A DNA stretch of 64,000 nucleotides from the NCBI RefSeq assembly GCF_029428875.1, contig NZ_JAJSOO010000001.1:2604001-2668000 (forward strand), written 5' to 3'. The notes under the pieces were generated by a model. It was not told where the DNA came from and did no database searches. It saw only the letters and a program-made list of their open reading frames with translations. Position 1 is the stretch's first letter, and every line of letters starts with the position of its first letter. This document shows positions 16,461 to 26,358 of the stretch, piece by piece. The stretch is from Streptomyces sp. JH34. Lineage in GTDB: Bacteria; Actinomycetota; Actinomycetes; Streptomycetales; Streptomycetaceae. The position numbers were made by a program, and so were the translations under genes.

Positions 16461-17492
16461 TCACTTCGCGGAGAGCGCGGCGGCCTCGGCGCGGAGGTCG
16501 CGCCGGAGCTCCTTGGGCAGCGAGAAGGTGATCGACTCGTCGGCGGTCTTCACCGTCTCGACGTCCGCGTAACCGCGCTCGCCCAGCCACTCGAGCACGC
16601 CGTCGACCAGGACGTCGGGCACCGAGGCCCCGGAGGTGAGGCCGACCGTGGTGACGCCCTCCAGCCAGGCCTCGTCGATCTCGGAGGCGAAGTCCACCAG
16701 GTGGGCGGCCGGCGCGCCGGCGTCCAGGGCGACCTCGACCATGCGGATCGAGTTGGAGGAGTTCTTCGAGCCGACGACGATGACCAGCTCGGCGTCCTCG
16801 GCCAGCTTCTTCACCGCGACCTGGCGGTTCTGCGTGGCGTAGCAGATGTCGTCGCTCGGCGGGGAGAGGAGGTTCGGGAACTTGCTCTTGAGCGCCCCGA
16901 CGGTCTCCATCGTCTCGTCGACGGAGAGGGTGGTCTGGGAGAGCCAGACGACCTTCGACTCGTCACGGACCTCGACATTCGCGACGTCGTCGGGGCCGTC
17001 GACCAGCGTGATGTGGTCGGGGGCCTCGCCGCTCGTGCCGATGACCTCCTCGTGGCCCTCGTGGCCGATCAGGAGGATGTCGTAGTCCTCCTTGGCGTAC
17101 CGGACGGCTTCCTTGTGGACCTTGGTGACCAGCGGGCAGGTCGCGTCGATCGTGGCGAGCTTGCGCTCGGCGGCCTCCGCGTGGACCGTCGGGGCGACCC
17201 CGTGCGCGGAGAACATCACGATGGAGCCCTCGGGCACCTCCGCGGTCACGTCGACGAAGATCGCGCCCTTCTTCTCGAGGGTCTGCACGACGTACTTGTT
17301 GTGCACGATCTCGTGGCGGACGTAGACCGGGGCGCCGTACTGCTCCAGGGCCTTCTCGACGGCGATCACGGCGCGGTCCACGCCCGCGCAGTAGCCGCGG
17401 GGCGCGGCGAGCAGGACACGGCGGTCGCCACTGCTGCGCGAAGCGTCTCCGCTCGCGGCGGTGGCGGGTGACGGGCTGGGCGTTGCAGTCAT
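16461..17492 (-). CDS. ispH: 4-hydroxy-3-methylbut-2-enyl diphosphate reductase
   Basis: 343 residues. The last enzyme of the MEP pathway; it makes IPP and DMAPP using a 4Fe-4S cluster. The three cluster cysteines are Cys35 ([11 protein letters not shown]), Cys119 (DATCPLV) and Cys217 ([10 protein letters not shown]). HNKYVV, SAHGV and SKNSSNS supply substrate-binding residues. The ATG at 17492 has GGGAC upstream; the in-frame ATG nine bases earlier has nothing similar. It feeds polyprenol synthesis, to which the cis-prenyltransferase at 45 kb also belongs. Confidence 0.96.
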   Translation of the reverse strand: MTATPSPSPATAASGDASRSSGDRRVLLAAPRGYCAGVDRAVIAVEKALEQYGAPVYVRHEIVHNKYVVQTLEKKGAIFVDVTAEVPEGSIVMFSAHGVAPTVHAEAAERKLATIDATCPLVTKVHKEAVRYAKEDYDILLIGHEGHEEVIGTSGEAPDHITLVDGPDDVANVEVRDESKVVWLSQTTLSVDETMETVGALKSKFPNLLSPPSDDICYATQNRQVAVKKLAEDAELVIVVGSKNSSNSIRMVEVALDAGAPAAHLVDFASEIDEAWLEGVTTVGLTSGASVPDVLVDGVLEWLGERGYADVETVKTADESITFSLPKELRRDLRAEAAALSAK

Positions 17493-17580
17493 GCGTCCCA
17501 TCGTAAGGCCGTACCGAACAGGCGCCGGATCAGCGGGGTCGGGAGACTGAGGCGTACGCGAATCCAGCTACGGAGGCTCC

Positions 17581-18930
17581 ATGGCGGTCAGCGGCGGCAG
17601 CACGGCCGAGGGAAGGCTGCGGCGCACACTCGGGTTCCGGGACCTGGTGGTCTACGGGTTGCTGTTCATCGCGCCCATGGCTCCGGTCGGCGTGTTCGGC
17701 ACGCTGGACGCCAAGTCCGACGGGGCCGTGGCGCTGGTCTACCTCGTGGCGACCGTGGTGATGGCCTTCACCGCGTTCAGTTACGCCCAGATGGTCCATG
17801 TCGCCCCGCTCGCCGGGTCGGTCTTCGCGTACGCCCGCAAGGGGCTCGGGGAGGGGCCCGGGTTCATCGCGGGCTGGATGGCGATGCTCGACTACCTGCT
17901 CATCCCGGCGGTCGCCTACCTCTTCTCGGGGATCGCGATGAACGCGCTGGTTCCCGAGGTGTCCCGCTGGGTGTGGACGGCGATCGCGGTCGTCGTGACG
18001 ACCCTGCTGAACCTCTGGGGCGTGCGGGCGGCGGCCCGGGTGGGCCTCGCCGTGCTCGCCATGGAGATCGTGGTGCTGCTGGTGTTCGTGGTCTCGGCCG
18101 TGGTGGTGCTGACCAGGGACGGGGCGGAGCGCGGGTGGCTGACGCCGCTGACCGGGGACACCGGGTTCTCGATGACCGCGGTGCTGGGGGCGGTCTCCGT
18201 CGCCGTGCTGTCCTATCTGGGCTTCGACGCGATCGCCTCGTTCGCGGAGGAGGTGACGGGGGGTTCGGCGAAGGTGGCGCGGGCGGTCCTGTTCTGCCTG
18301 CTGCTCGCCGGGGCGCTGTTCGTGGTCCAGTCGTATCTGGCGGCGATGCTGGAGCCGGTGAGTTCGGCGGAACTCGCCGCGGACCCGGTGAAGCAGGGCT
18401 CCGCGTTCTACGACGCGGTGGACGCCTCGGTCGGGACCTGGCTGCACGACCTGGTGGCCGCCAGCAAGGCGATCGGGGCGGCCTTCGCGGCGCTGGCCGG
18501 GCAGGCGGCGGCCGGGCGGCTGGTGTTCGCGATGGGCAGGGAGGGGCGGCTGCCGTCGTTCCTCTCCCGGGTCGACGGCGGATCGGGGGTGCCGCGCGTC
18601 GCGATCGCGTGCGCCGCGGCCGTGACGCTGGTGGCGGCGGTGTGGGCGGCACGGCGTGACGACGGCCTCGACCATCTGGTGTCGGTGGTGAACGTCGGCG
18701 CGCTCACCGCGTTCGTGCTGCTGCACGCGTCGGTGGTCGGCTGGTTCGCCGTACGCCGGATGGAGGGGCCGCCGAGCTGGTGGCGCCACGTCGTGGTGCC
18801 GGTGGTGGGCGCCGGCGTGCTGGTCGCGGTGATCCTCGAGGCGACGGCGACCGCCCAGCTGGTCGGTGTGTGCTGGCTGGGGATCGGCCTGGTGGTGCTC
18901 GCGCTCCAGTGGGGGCGGCGGGCCGCCTGA
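17581..18930 (+). CDS. APC-family amino acid permease
   Basis: 449 residues, about twelve membrane segments. The first helix block LGFRDLVVYGLLFIAPMAPVG carries the unwound GxxG-like substrate region of the amino acid-polyamine-organocation family. Helix 6 has LSYLGFDAIASFAEEVTGGS, a strong APC signature. The substrate is unknown. The start follows CGGAGG eight bases upstream. It is 30 bp upstream of xseA but probably has its own function. Confidence 0.87.
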   Translation: MAVSGGSTAEGRLRRTLGFRDLVVYGLLFIAPMAPVGVFGTLDAKSDGAVALVYLVATVVMAFTAFSYAQMVHVAPLAGSVFAYARKGLGEGPGFIAGWMAMLDYLLIPAVAYLFSGIAMNALVPEVSRWVWTAIAVVVTTLLNLWGVRAAARVGLAVLAMEIVVLLVFVVSAVVVLTRDGAERGWLTPLTGDTGFSMTAVLGAVSVAVLSYLGFDAIASFAEEVTGGSAKVARAVLFCLLLAGALFVVQSYLAAMLEPVSSAELAADPVKQGSAFYDAVDASVGTWLHDLVAASKAIGAAFAALAGQAAAGRLVFAMGREGRLPSFLSRVDGGSGVPRVAIACAAAVTLVAAVWAARRDDGLDHLVSVVNVGALTAFVLLHASVVGWFAVRRMEGPPSWWRHVVVPVVGAGVLVAVILEATATAQLVGVCWLGIGLVVLALQWGRRAA

Positions 18931-18960
18931 TTGTCGGCACCGGCCGATACGCTCGCCCGT

Positions 18961-20172
18961 ATGGCTCTCACTACGTCCCCGGAAGCCCCGCTGCCCGTCG
19001 GCGACGTGTCACGGCTGATCGGCGGGTGGATCGACCGGCTCGGCGCGGTATGGGTGGAGGGGCAGATCACGCAGTTGTCGCGCCGGCCGGGTGCCGGGGT
19101 GGTGTTCCTGACGCTGCGCGACCCGTCCCACGACATCTCGGTGAGCGTGACCTGCTTCCGGCAGGTCTTCGACCGGATCGCCGATGTGGTGACGGAGGGC
19201 GCGCGGGTGGTCGTCCTCGCCAAGCCCGAGTGGTACGCCCCTCGCGGGCAGCTGTCCCTGCGGGCCACGGAGATACGGCCGGTGGGCATCGGTGAGCTGC
19301 TGGTGCGGCTGGAGCAGCTGAAGAAGTCGCTGGCGGCCGAGGGGCTCTTCGCCCTGGACCGGAAGAAGCGGTTGCCCTTCTTGCCGCAGCTGATCGGCCT
19401 GGTGTCCGGGCGGGCCTCCGCGGCGGAGCGCGATGTGCTGGAGAACGCCAGGCGGCGCTGGCCCGCGGTGCGCTTCGAGGTGCGCAACACCGCGGTGCAG
19501 GGGGTGCACGCCGTGAACCAGGTGGTCCAGGCCGTACAGGAGCTGGACGGGCTGCCGGAGGTGGACGTGATCGTCGTCGCCCGCGGCGGCGGCAGCGTCG
19601 AGGACCTGCTGCCGTTCTCGGACGAGGCGCTGATCCGGGCGGTGGCCGCGTGCCGCACGCCGGTGGTCTCCGCGATCGGGCACGAGCCGGACTCGCCCCT
19701 GCTCGACCTGGTGGCGGATCTGCGGGCGTCGACGCCGACGGACGCGGCGAAGAAGGTCGTGCCGGACGTGGGCGAGGAGCTCGACCGGGTGCAGCAGCTC
19801 CGGGACCGGGCGCTGCGGACCGTGCGCGGGCTGATCGACCGTGAGGAGCGGGGGCTGGCCCATGCCCTGGGCAGGTCCTCCATGGAGCGGCCGCAGCGGA
19901 TGGTGGACGAGCGGGAGGCGGAGGTGGACGCGCTGGCCGGGCGGAGCCGCAGGGTGCTCGGGCATCTGCTGGACCGCGCCGACTCGGAGCTCGCGCACAC
20001 CCGCGCCCGGGTCGTGGCGCTGTCGCCTGCGGCGACACTGGAGCGGGGGTACGCGGTGCTGCAGCGGCCGGACGGCCATGTGGTCCGCTCCCCCACGGAT
20101 GCCGGGGCACCGGGCGACGAGCTGCGGGCGCGGGTCTCCGAGGGCGAGTTCACCGTGCGGGTCGACCGGTGA
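18961..20172 (+). CDS. xseA: Exodeoxyribonuclease VII large subunit
   Basis: 403 residues. An N-terminal OB-fold ([27 protein letters not shown]) is followed by the catalytic domain ([58 protein letters not shown]) and a coiled-coil C-terminal region ending LERGYAVLQ. With XseB it degrades single-stranded DNA in both directions during recombination and repair. The start ATG is 30 bp after the permease stop. xseB follows after 40 bp. Confidence 0.95.
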   Translation: MALTTSPEAPLPVGDVSRLIGGWIDRLGAVWVEGQITQLSRRPGAGVVFLTLRDPSHDISVSVTCFRQVFDRIADVVTEGARVVVLAKPEWYAPRGQLSLRATEIRPVGIGELLVRLEQLKKSLAAEGLFALDRKKRLPFLPQLIGLVSGRASAAERDVLENARRRWPAVRFEVRNTAVQGVHAVNQVVQAVQELDGLPEVDVIVVARGGGSVEDLLPFSDEALIRAVAACRTPVVSAIGHEPDSPLLDLVADLRASTPTDAAKKVVPDVGEELDRVQQLRDRALRTVRGLIDREERGLAHALGRSSMERPQRMVDEREAEVDALAGRSRRVLGHLLDRADSELAHTRARVVALSPAATLERGYAVLQRPDGHVVRSPTDAGAPGDELRARVSEGEFTVRVDR

Positions 20173-20212
20173 GGGGCCGGGACTGTCGGAGCCCGCGCAT
20201 AGGGTGGTCGGC

Positions 20213-20470
20213 ATGACGGACGACGGGACGACGACGGCGGCTGCCGCGACGGGCACGCTCGGGTACGAGCAGGCGCGGGACGAGCTGATCGAGGTCGTGC
20301 GCCGCCTGGAGGCGGGCGGTACGACGCTGGAGGAGTCGCTGGCCCTGTGGGAGCGCGGCGAGGAGCTTGCGAAGGTCTGCCGGCACTGGCTGGAGGGCGC
20401 GCGGGCCCGGCTCGACGCGGCCCTGGCCCGCCCCGAGGACCCCTCCGAGGCGGACGGCGGCACTGACTGA
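20213..20470 (+). CDS. xseB: Exodeoxyribonuclease VII small subunit
   Basis: 85 residues. The family core LGYEQARDELIEVVRRLEAGGTTLEESLALWERGEELAKVCRHWLEGARARLD is fully present. It is a helical hairpin that multimerises around XseA. Forms the xseAB operon. Confidence 0.93.
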   Translation: MTDDGTTTAAAATGTLGYEQARDELIEVVRRLEAGGTTLEESLALWERGEELAKVCRHWLEGARARLDAALARPEDPSEADGGTD

Positions 20471-20550
20471 GAAGGCCCCGGGGCGGCGCACACGGCGACA
20501 CCTGGGCGTCGCGGGGCGCTGTGCGGTGGATCACTCCGGGATCGATTTAG

Positions 20551-20580
20551 TTGAACTTTAATCTATTCTCCGGTTACGAT
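20551..20580 (+). promoter_or_regulatory. Promoter of the nitroreductase gene
   Basis: TTGAAC (20551-20556) and TACGAT (20575-20580) with 18-bp spacing resemble a housekeeping promoter. The surrounding stretch (20544-20570) is unusually AT-rich and may hold a MarR-type operator. Confidence 0.5.
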
Positions 20581-20623
20581 GATCTCATCGCTCGACGCAT
20601 CCGTCCGGAAGGTAACCCCCCAG

Positions 20624-21214
20624 ATGTCCCTCGTTCTTGACCCCGCCGCCCAGGACCTCCTCTTCCGCGAGGCCCGCACTGCCAACACGTTCACCGACGA
20701 GCCGGTGACCGACGAGCAGGTCCAGGCGATCTACGACCTGGTCAAGTACGGCCCCACCGCCTTCAACCAGTCGCCGCTGCGCGTCGTGCTGGTCCGCTCG
20801 GCCGAGGGCCGCGAGCGCCTGGTCAAGCACATGGCCGAGGGCAACCGCCCGAAGACCTCCACCGCCCCGCTGGTCGCGCTCCTCGTCGCGGACCACGAGT
20901 TCCACGAGGAACTCCCGGCCCTCCTGCCGCACTTCCCGCAGGCCAAGGACGCGTTCTTCTCCGAGCGCCCGGTCCGCGAGCAGTCCGCCGCACTGAACGC
21001 CTCGCTGCAGGCCGCGTACTTCATCATCGGCGTCCGCGCCGCCGGCCTGGCCGCAGGCCCGATGACCGGCTTCGACGCCGCGGGCATCGAGAAGGAGTTC
21101 CTGGACGGCGACCACAAGCTGCTCATGGCCGTCAACATCGGCAAGCCGGGCGAGGACGCCTGGTTCCCGCGCCTGCCGCGCCTGTCCTACGACGAGGTCG
21201 TCACCACCGTCTGA
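20624..21214 (+). CDS. Malonic-semialdehyde-reductase-like nitroreductase (RutE/HadB family)
   Basis: 196 residues, the usual length of this FMN-dependent branch. Recognisable blocks are LFREARTANTFTDEPV, KYGPTAFNQSPLRVV and GLAAGPMTGFDAAG. Members reduce malonic semialdehyde to 3-hydroxypropionate or act on other small electrophiles. The ATG at 20624 is the family start and has GGAAGG upstream; the frame starting at 20579 overlaps the promoter. Its physiological substrate here is not determined by context. Confidence 0.85.
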   Translation: MSLVLDPAAQDLLFREARTANTFTDEPVTDEQVQAIYDLVKYGPTAFNQSPLRVVLVRSAEGRERLVKHMAEGNRPKTSTAPLVALLVADHEFHEELPALLPHFPQAKDAFFSERPVREQSAALNASLQAAYFIIGVRAAGLAAGPMTGFDAAGIEKEFLDGDHKLLMAVNIGKPGEDAWFPRLPRLSYDEVVTTV

Positions 21215-21254
21215 CCCCTCCCGGGACCGGTGGACCCGGTCCCCTCCCGGGAAC

Positions 21255-21293
21255 GTGAGAGCCCCGCGACGCCGAGCGTCGCGGGGCTCTCAC
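21255..21293. terminator. Strong bidirectional terminator
   Basis: An 18-bp perfect stem, GTGAGAGCCCCGCGACGC and its complement, with a 3-nt CGA loop, between the convergent nitroreductase and DUF4245 genes. Confidence 0.9.
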
Positions 21294-21315
21294 GGTTCCG
21301 GAGCCGAGCGGGCCG

Positions 21316-21876
21316 TCAGGAAGCGGCGGGGGCCTCGGAAGCGGGGGCGTCGTCGGCCGGGCCGGTCTTCAGCGCGGCGGCCATCTCGGCCAGCCGGTCC
21401 GTGGGGGCCGAGCCGGTGACGACCGTCGTCACACCCTCGGCGTGCAGCACGAGGGCGTCGTACTTCGCGCCCTCCCAGACCTCCCAGGCCCGGCCCGAGA
21501 CCTCGCGCGTGCGGCCGGTGTCCTCCGCGTCCTGGCTGACCTCGGGCACGTACTTCCTCGCCGGGGTCGTCGACTGCTCCACGGCGACGTACCGGTCGTC
21601 CGGGTCGAGGAAGCCCAGGTGCCAGCCGGCGCCGTTGTGACCCTCGTACGAGACGGAGGTCGGCTTCCAGCCCTTCGACAGGCCGTCCGGCGCCGCCACG
21701 GGGTACGGCGCGGCACGACGGGCCGTCGCGAGCTCGACCCGGTAGTCGACCGCCTTGATCGGGTCGGCCTTGTCGTCGTGCGGGATGAAGAGGTAGACGA
21801 CGCCCGCCACTGCGGTGATCACGAGCATCGACAGGATCATGTCCCGGACGGTCTGCTTGCCTCGCTTGCTTGCCAC
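21316..21876 (-). CDS. DUF4245 membrane-anchored protein
   Basis: 186 residues. One membrane segment near the N-terminus (MILSMLVITAVAGVVYLFIP) is followed by an extracytoplasmic domain with the DUF4245 blocks LSKGWKPTSVSYEG and WHLGFLDPDDRYVAVEQS. Function unknown; the gene is habitually divergent from glpX in actinomycetes, as here. GTG 21876 (VASKRGKQTVRDMILS) is preferred; an upstream ATG at 21930 gives an extra, uninformative stretch. The tail is Ala/Pro-rich. Confidence 0.82.
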   Translation of the reverse strand: MASKRGKQTVRDMILSMLVITAVAGVVYLFIPHDDKADPIKAVDYRVELATARRAAPYPVAAPDGLSKGWKPTSVSYEGHNGAGWHLGFLDPDDRYVAVEQSTTPARKYVPEVSQDAEDTGRTREVSGRAWEVWEGAKYDALVLHAEGVTTVVTGSAPTDRLAEMAAALKTGPADDAPASEAPAAS

Positions 21877-21952
21877 GGACTCAATGGTGGCATGAGCCTC
21901 CGACCGCCCCGCCAGCGGGCGCCCGCTCATACGTGACCCGCCCTGCTCATTT

Positions 21953-21968
21953 TATCGACCTACCGATA
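21953..21968. promoter_or_regulatory. Palindrome in the DUF4245/glpX divergent promoter
   Basis: TATCG-N6-CGATA, 53-68 bp upstream of the glpX ATG, in the only AT-rich part of the intergenic region. Confidence 0.35.
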
Positions 21969-22020
21969 GAGTCACAGCACCCTCTTTTCCGGTCGTCGTC
22001 GTACAGAAAGGTGCGCTCCG

Positions 22021-23052
22021 ATGTCCGAGCATCATCTGCCGTCCCCGCTCGAGGTCTCCCCGGAGGCCCCCGACCGCAACCTGGCCCTGGAGCTGGTGCG
22101 GGTCACCGAGGCCGCAGCCATGGCCGCCGGGCGCTGGGTCGGCCGCGGCGACAAGATCGGCGCCGACGGTGCCGCCGTGAACGCCATGCGTACGCTCGTC
22201 TCCACGGTGTCGATGAACGGTGTCGTCGTCATCGGTGAGGGCGAGAAGGACGAAGCCCCCATGCTGTTCAACGGCGAGCGCGTCGGCGACGGCACCGGAG
22301 CGGAGGTCGACATCGCCGTCGACCCGATCGACGGCACCACGCTCAACGCCAAGGGCATGCCCAACGCGATCGCCGTACTGGCGGCCGCGGACCGCGGCTC
22401 GATGTTCGACCCGTCCGCGGTCTTCTACATGGACAAGCTGGTCACCGGCCCGGAAGCCGCCGACTTCGTCGACATCAACGCGCCGGTGTCCGTCAACATC
22501 CGGCGCGTCGCGCGGGCCAAGAACTCGGCGCCCGAGGACGTCACCGTCGTCATCCTCGACCGCCCCCGGCACGAGGGCGTCGTGAAGGAGATCCGGGAGA
22601 CCGGCGCCCGGATCAAGTTCATCTCCGACGGCGACGTGGCGGGATCGATCATGGCCGCACGCGAGGGCACCGGCGTCGACCTGCTGATGGGCATCGGCGG
22701 CACCCCCGAGGGCATCATCTCGGCCTGCGCCATAAAGTGCCTCGGCGGTGTCATCCAGGGCAAGCTCTGGCCCAAGGACGAGGCCGAGCGGCAGCGCGCG
22801 CTGGACGCCGGCCACGACCTGGACCGGGTCCTGTCGACGGACGACCTCGTCAGCGGGGACAACGTGTTCTTCGTCGCCACCGGGATCACCGACGGTGAAC
22901 TGCTGCGCGGTGTGCGGTACCGCGCGGAGACAGCCACCACGGAGTCCCTGGTGATGCGGTCCAAGTCGGGCACGATCCGCAGGATCGACTCGACGCACCG
23001 GCTCTCGAAGCTCCGCGCCTACAGCGCGATCGACTTCGACCGCGCCAAGTAG
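22021..23052 (+). CDS. glpX: Fructose-1,6-bisphosphatase class II
   Basis: 343 residues. GlpX signatures are complete: [44 protein letters not shown] (metal-binding DPIDGTT) and [20 protein letters not shown]. It hydrolyses fructose-1,6-bisphosphate in gluconeogenesis; most actinomycetes have only this class. ATG 22021 follows GAAAGG. It is flanked by the DUF4245 and WhiB-like genes, the usual actinobacterial context. Confidence 0.96.
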   Translation: MSEHHLPSPLEVSPEAPDRNLALELVRVTEAAAMAAGRWVGRGDKIGADGAAVNAMRTLVSTVSMNGVVVIGEGEKDEAPMLFNGERVGDGTGAEVDIAVDPIDGTTLNAKGMPNAIAVLAAADRGSMFDPSAVFYMDKLVTGPEAADFVDINAPVSVNIRRVARAKNSAPEDVTVVILDRPRHEGVVKEIRETGARIKFISDGDVAGSIMAAREGTGVDLLMGIGGTPEGIISACAIKCLGGVIQGKLWPKDEAERQRALDAGHDLDRVLSTDDLVSGDNVFFVATGITDGELLRGVRYRAETATTESLVMRSKSGTIRRIDSTHRLSKLRAYSAIDFDRAK

Positions 23053-23057
23053 TCCTC

Positions 23058-23107
23058 GCACCCGCGGTCGCGGGGGCAGCCCGGGCGGCCCCCACGACCG
23101 CGGGTGC
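23058..23107. terminator. Terminator between glpX and the WhiB-like gene
   Basis: GCACCCGCGGTCG / CGACCGCGGGTGC pairs perfectly over 13 bp, with a second inner stem (GGGGGC / GCCCCC). It separates convergent genes. Confidence 0.85.
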
Positions 23108-23113
23108 GTGGAC

Positions 23114-23485
23114 TCAGCCCGCCGCGGCTATGCGCCCCGTCTGGGACGCGGCCTTGAGCTCGATGTCGCGTCTGCGGCGCCGCGCGAGCGCCACACGGCG
23201 TTCGGCGGCGGTGAGGCCGCCCCACACTCCGTAGGGTTCGGGCTGGATGAGCGCGTGCTCCCGGCACTCCACCATCACCGGACACCTCGCGCAGACCTGC
23301 TTGGCTGCCTCCTCACGGGAGAGCCGGGCAGCAGTCGGCTCCTTCGACGGGGCGAAGAACAGCCCGGCTTCGTCCCGGCGGCACACCGCCTCCGAGTGCC
23401 AGGGCCCCGCCTGGTCCTCCCGCGCGGGAGTGCGCTGGGACGGCACGGCGGCGACCTGCAGGGGCTGATGCGGCATGTGCAGCAC
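23114..23485 (-). CDS. wblI: WhiB-like Fe-S transcription factor (WblI)
   Basis: 123 residues. Four cluster cysteines at 35, 65, 68 and 74 (AVC...CARCPVMVEC) bind a 4Fe-4S cluster, followed by the GVWGGLT turn and a basic C-terminal helix (RRVALARRRRRDIELK) for DNA contact. WhiB-like proteins pair with sigma factor region 4. The symbol rests on position: in S. coelicolor the wbl gene next to glpX is, to my recollection, wblI. GTG 23485 has AGGAG at good spacing; an ATG three codons in is also possible. Confidence 0.87.
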   Translation of the reverse strand: MLHMPHQPLQVAAVPSQRTPAREDQAGPWHSEAVCRRDEAGLFFAPSKEPTAARLSREEAAKQVCARCPVMVECREHALIQPEPYGVWGGLTAAERRVALARRRRRDIELKAASQTGRIAAAG

Positions 23486-23651
23486 GGTCCACTCCTGACG
23501 ACGGCTTGGGGCTTCGTGAGCGAGAGGCGATGCAGCACTCCCTACCCGCTGTACGCACGCCTATGCACTGAGTGGCGCCGCCCTCGGGCCGCCGTGGGGG
23601 CGCCACGTCACCGACTGGCCTGAAACAGTCGGAGGCACCCGCGGTCCCGGA

Positions 23652-24323
23652 TCAGTGGCCGAGGTGTTTCCGCAACTGCCGGTGGAGGTTGGTGATGAGC
23701 TTGCCCCGCTTGGGCTTCGCCTCGACGTTCCCGAACACCGAATAGCCGTTGACCACGACGACAGGGGCTTCCGGGTCGGCGGATTCCAGTGTGTCGACCT
23801 CGAAATTGCCGAAAATGCCTGTTCCGCTGCCGCGCAGCGAGATGTTCTCGGGAACCTTGATCTCGACGCTGCCGAAGATGGACGTCGCGTTGACGACCGT
23901 CAGACGCTGGCCGAACAGGGCCTCGGTCAGGTCGATCTCGACGCTGCCGAAGAGCGCGAAGGCGTTCGTGCGCCCTCCGACGCGCCAACGGCCCCTGCGG
24001 GTGGAGCTGCTGAAGACCGCCACCAGGTTCTCGGCGGGCCCTGTCGCCCCCTCGGGGCCGTAGCCGTAGGACGGGGACGCCTGGCGTGCGGTGCCGGCCG
24101 GCGTCGGCAGATCCTGGACCAGCGGCTCCAGTTCACCGACCGTCTTGGCCCGGTAGACCAGGTCGACGCGCTCGGCGTGCTCCTCGACGGTGAGCCGGCC
24201 CTCGGCCATGGCCTCCCGCAGGATGTCCGCGATCCGGTCGCGGTCCGCGTCGGAGGCGCGGATTCCGGCAGGCGCGGGAGCTGCCGGTGCGACGGGCTGC
24301 TGAGGCTGCTTCTCGAGGTCCAC
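23652..24323 (-). CDS. DUF1707 protein with LiaF-like cell-wall-response domain
   Basis: 223 residues. The N-terminal DUF1707 helix bundle (RASDADRDRIADILREAMAEGRLTVEEHAERVDLVYRAKT) is joined by a linker to a right-handed beta-solenoid of repeats each containing FGS/FGN (AFALFGSVEIDL, SIFGSVEIKV, GIFGNFEVD, SVFGNVEAK), as in LiaF/VraT-type cell-wall stress proteins. No membrane segment is present, so it is cytosolic. GTG 24323 is the start. A perfect palindrome lies 19-32 bp upstream. Confidence 0.85.
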   Translation of the reverse strand: MDLEKQPQQPVAPAAPAPAGIRASDADRDRIADILREAMAEGRLTVEEHAERVDLVYRAKTVGELEPLVQDLPTPAGTARQASPSYGYGPEGATGPAENLVAVFSSSTRRGRWRVGGRTNAFALFGSVEIDLTEALFGQRLTVVNATSIFGSVEIKVPENISLRGSGTGIFGNFEVDTLESADPEAPVVVVNGYSVFGNVEAKPKRGKLITNLHRQLRKHLGH

Positions 24324-24341
24324 CGACCCAGCCTACCGAAA

Positions 24342-24355
24342 CGCGATAGATCGCG
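24342..24355. promoter_or_regulatory. CGCGAT-AG-ATCGCG palindrome
   Basis: A 14-bp perfect palindrome immediately upstream of the DUF1707 start, suited to a dimeric repressor. Confidence 0.45.
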
Positions 24356-24525
24356 ACCAGTGCCTCACCGGCCTTCCCTGGATTCCGGCCGCCGGTTCGG
24401 ACGGCAGGTCCGGGTGGTCCGGGTGAGCCTTACCTCACAGACCCGGCGGGCCCCGGGGGTTCTACCCTGGTGGATGCGCTGCCCGAGGGAGGCCAGCCGC
24501 TGTCGCCGAGTGAGGAATGGCCGTA

Positions 24526-26193
24526 ATGCCAGAGTTTGCGTACTCCGATCTGCTCCCCCTGGGAGAGGACACCACGCCGTACCGGCTGGTGACCGCCGAG
24601 GGCGTCTCGACCTTCGAGGCCGACGGCCGTACGTTCCTCAAGGTGGCTCCGGAGGCCCTGCGTACCCTCGCGGCCGAGGCGATGCACGACATCTCCCACT
24701 ACCTGCGGCCCGCCCACCTGGCGCAGCTGCGCCGCATCGTGGACGACCCCGAGGCCTCGTCGAACGACAAGTTCGTCGCGCTGGACCTCCTGAAGAACGC
24801 GAACATCGCCGCCGCGGGCGTCCTCCCGATGTGCCAGGACACCGGCACGGCGATCGTCATGGGCAAGCGCGGCCAGAACGTGCTCACCGAGGGCGGTGAC
24901 GAGGAGGCCCTGTCGCACGGCATCTTCGACGCGTACACGAAGCTCAACCTGCGCTACTCGCAGATGGCCCCGCTGACCATGTGGGACGAGAAGAACACCG
25001 GCTCGAACCTCCCGGCGCAGATCGAGCTGTACGCGACGGACGGCGGCGCCTACAAGTTCCTCTTCATGGCGAAGGGCGGCGGTTCGGCCAACAAGTCCTT
25101 CCTCTACCAGGAGACGAAGGCGGTCCTCAACGAGGACTCCATGATGAAGTTCCTGGAGGAGAAGATCCGTTCGCTGGGCACGGCGGCCTGCCCGCCCTAC
25201 CACCTGGCGATCGTCGTCGGCGGCACGTCGGCCGAGTTCGCGCTGAAGACCGCGAAGTACGCCTCCGCGCACTACCTCGACGAGCTGCCCTCCGAGGGTT
25301 CCCCGACCGGTCACGGCTTCCGGGACGAGGAGCTGGAGCAGAAGGTCTTCGAACTGACCCAGAAGATCGGCATCGGCGCCCAGTTCGGCGGCAAGTACTT
25401 CTGCCACGACGTCCGGGTCGTCCGCCTCCCCCGGCACGGCGCCTCGCTGCCCGTCGCCATCGCCGTGTCCTGCTCGGCCGACCGTCAGGCGACCGCGAAG
25501 ATCACCGCCGAGGGCGTGTTCCTGGAGCAGCTGGAGAAGGACCCGGCGCGTTTCCTCCCGGACACCACGGACGAGCACCTGGACGAGTCCGGTGACGTGG
25601 TGCGGATCGACCTCAACCGCCCCATGGACGAGATCCTCGCCGAGCTGACCAAGTACCCGGTCAAGACCCGTCTTTCGCTGACCGGTCCGCTGGTCGTGGC
25701 GCGCGACATCGCGCACGCCAAGATCAAGGAGCGGCTGGACGCGGGCGAGGAGATGCCGCAGTACCTCAAGGACCACCCGGTGTACTACGCGGGCCCGGCG
25801 AAGACCCCCGAGGGTTACGCGTCCGGTTCCTTCGGCCCGACGACGGCCGGCCGCATGGACAGTTACGTCGCGCAGTTCCAGGCGGCGGGCGGCTCCAAGG
25901 TGATGCTCGCGAAGGGCAACCGGTCCAAGCAGGTCACGGACGCGTGCGACGCGCACGGCGGTTTCTACCTCGGCTCGATCGGCGGCCCCGCCGCCCGTCT
26001 CGCCCAGGACTGCATCAAGAAGGTCGAGGTCGTCGAGTACGAGGAGCTCGGCATGGAGGCGGTCTGGCGGATCGAGGTCGAGGACTTCCCGGCGTTCGTC
26101 GTGGTCGACGACAAGGGCAACGACTTCTTCACCGAGCCCGCCCCGGCGCCGACGTTCACCAGCATCCCGGTCCGCGGTCCCGGCCTCGGCTGA
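24526..26193 (+). CDS. fumB: Class I fumarate hydratase (4Fe-4S)
   Basis: 555 residues of a one-chain class I fumarase: N-terminal alpha region and C-terminal beta region fused. The cluster cysteines are Cys103 (PMCQDTG), Cys222 (ACPPYHLA) and Cys316 (SCSADRQ), each offset by two from E. coli FumA 105/224/318. It interconverts fumarate and malate in the TCA cycle and is oxygen-sensitive. Two ATGs are in frame; GAGGA lies nine bases before 24526 but abuts 24517, so 24526 is chosen. The class II isoenzyme follows after its terminator. Confidence 0.95.
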   Translation: MPEFAYSDLLPLGEDTTPYRLVTAEGVSTFEADGRTFLKVAPEALRTLAAEAMHDISHYLRPAHLAQLRRIVDDPEASSNDKFVALDLLKNANIAAAGVLPMCQDTGTAIVMGKRGQNVLTEGGDEEALSHGIFDAYTKLNLRYSQMAPLTMWDEKNTGSNLPAQIELYATDGGAYKFLFMAKGGGSANKSFLYQETKAVLNEDSMMKFLEEKIRSLGTAACPPYHLAIVVGGTSAEFALKTAKYASAHYLDELPSEGSPTGHGFRDEELEQKVFELTQKIGIGAQFGGKYFCHDVRVVRLPRHGASLPVAIAVSCSADRQATAKITAEGVFLEQLEKDPARFLPDTTDEHLDESGDVVRIDLNRPMDEILAELTKYPVKTRLSLTGPLVVARDIAHAKIKERLDAGEEMPQYLKDHPVYYAGPAKTPEGYASGSFGPTTAGRMDSYVAQFQAAGGSKVMLAKGNRSKQVTDACDAHGGFYLGSIGGPAARLAQDCIKKVEVVEYEELGMEAVWRIEVEDFPAFVVVDDKGNDFFTEPAPAPTFTSIPVRGPGLG

Positions 26194-26210
26194 TCTTCCC
26201 GGCAGTGACC

Positions 26211-26251
26211 GACGGAGGGGTGCCCAGCCGGTGGCCGGGCACCCCTCCGTC
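26211..26251 (+). terminator. Terminator after fumB
   Basis: GACGGAGGGGTGCCC / GGGCACCCCTCCGTC, a 15-bp perfect stem with an 11-nt loop, 18 bp past the fumB stop. Confidence 0.85.
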
Positions 26252-26358
26252 GTGTCCGGCCGGTTGCCGGGCACGCTCCGGATACCTTCTGGCGGACGGC
26301 GGCCCGGGGAATACGCGGAGCGCGCCGGGCGCTCATCTGCATCAGGAGGTTGGACACC

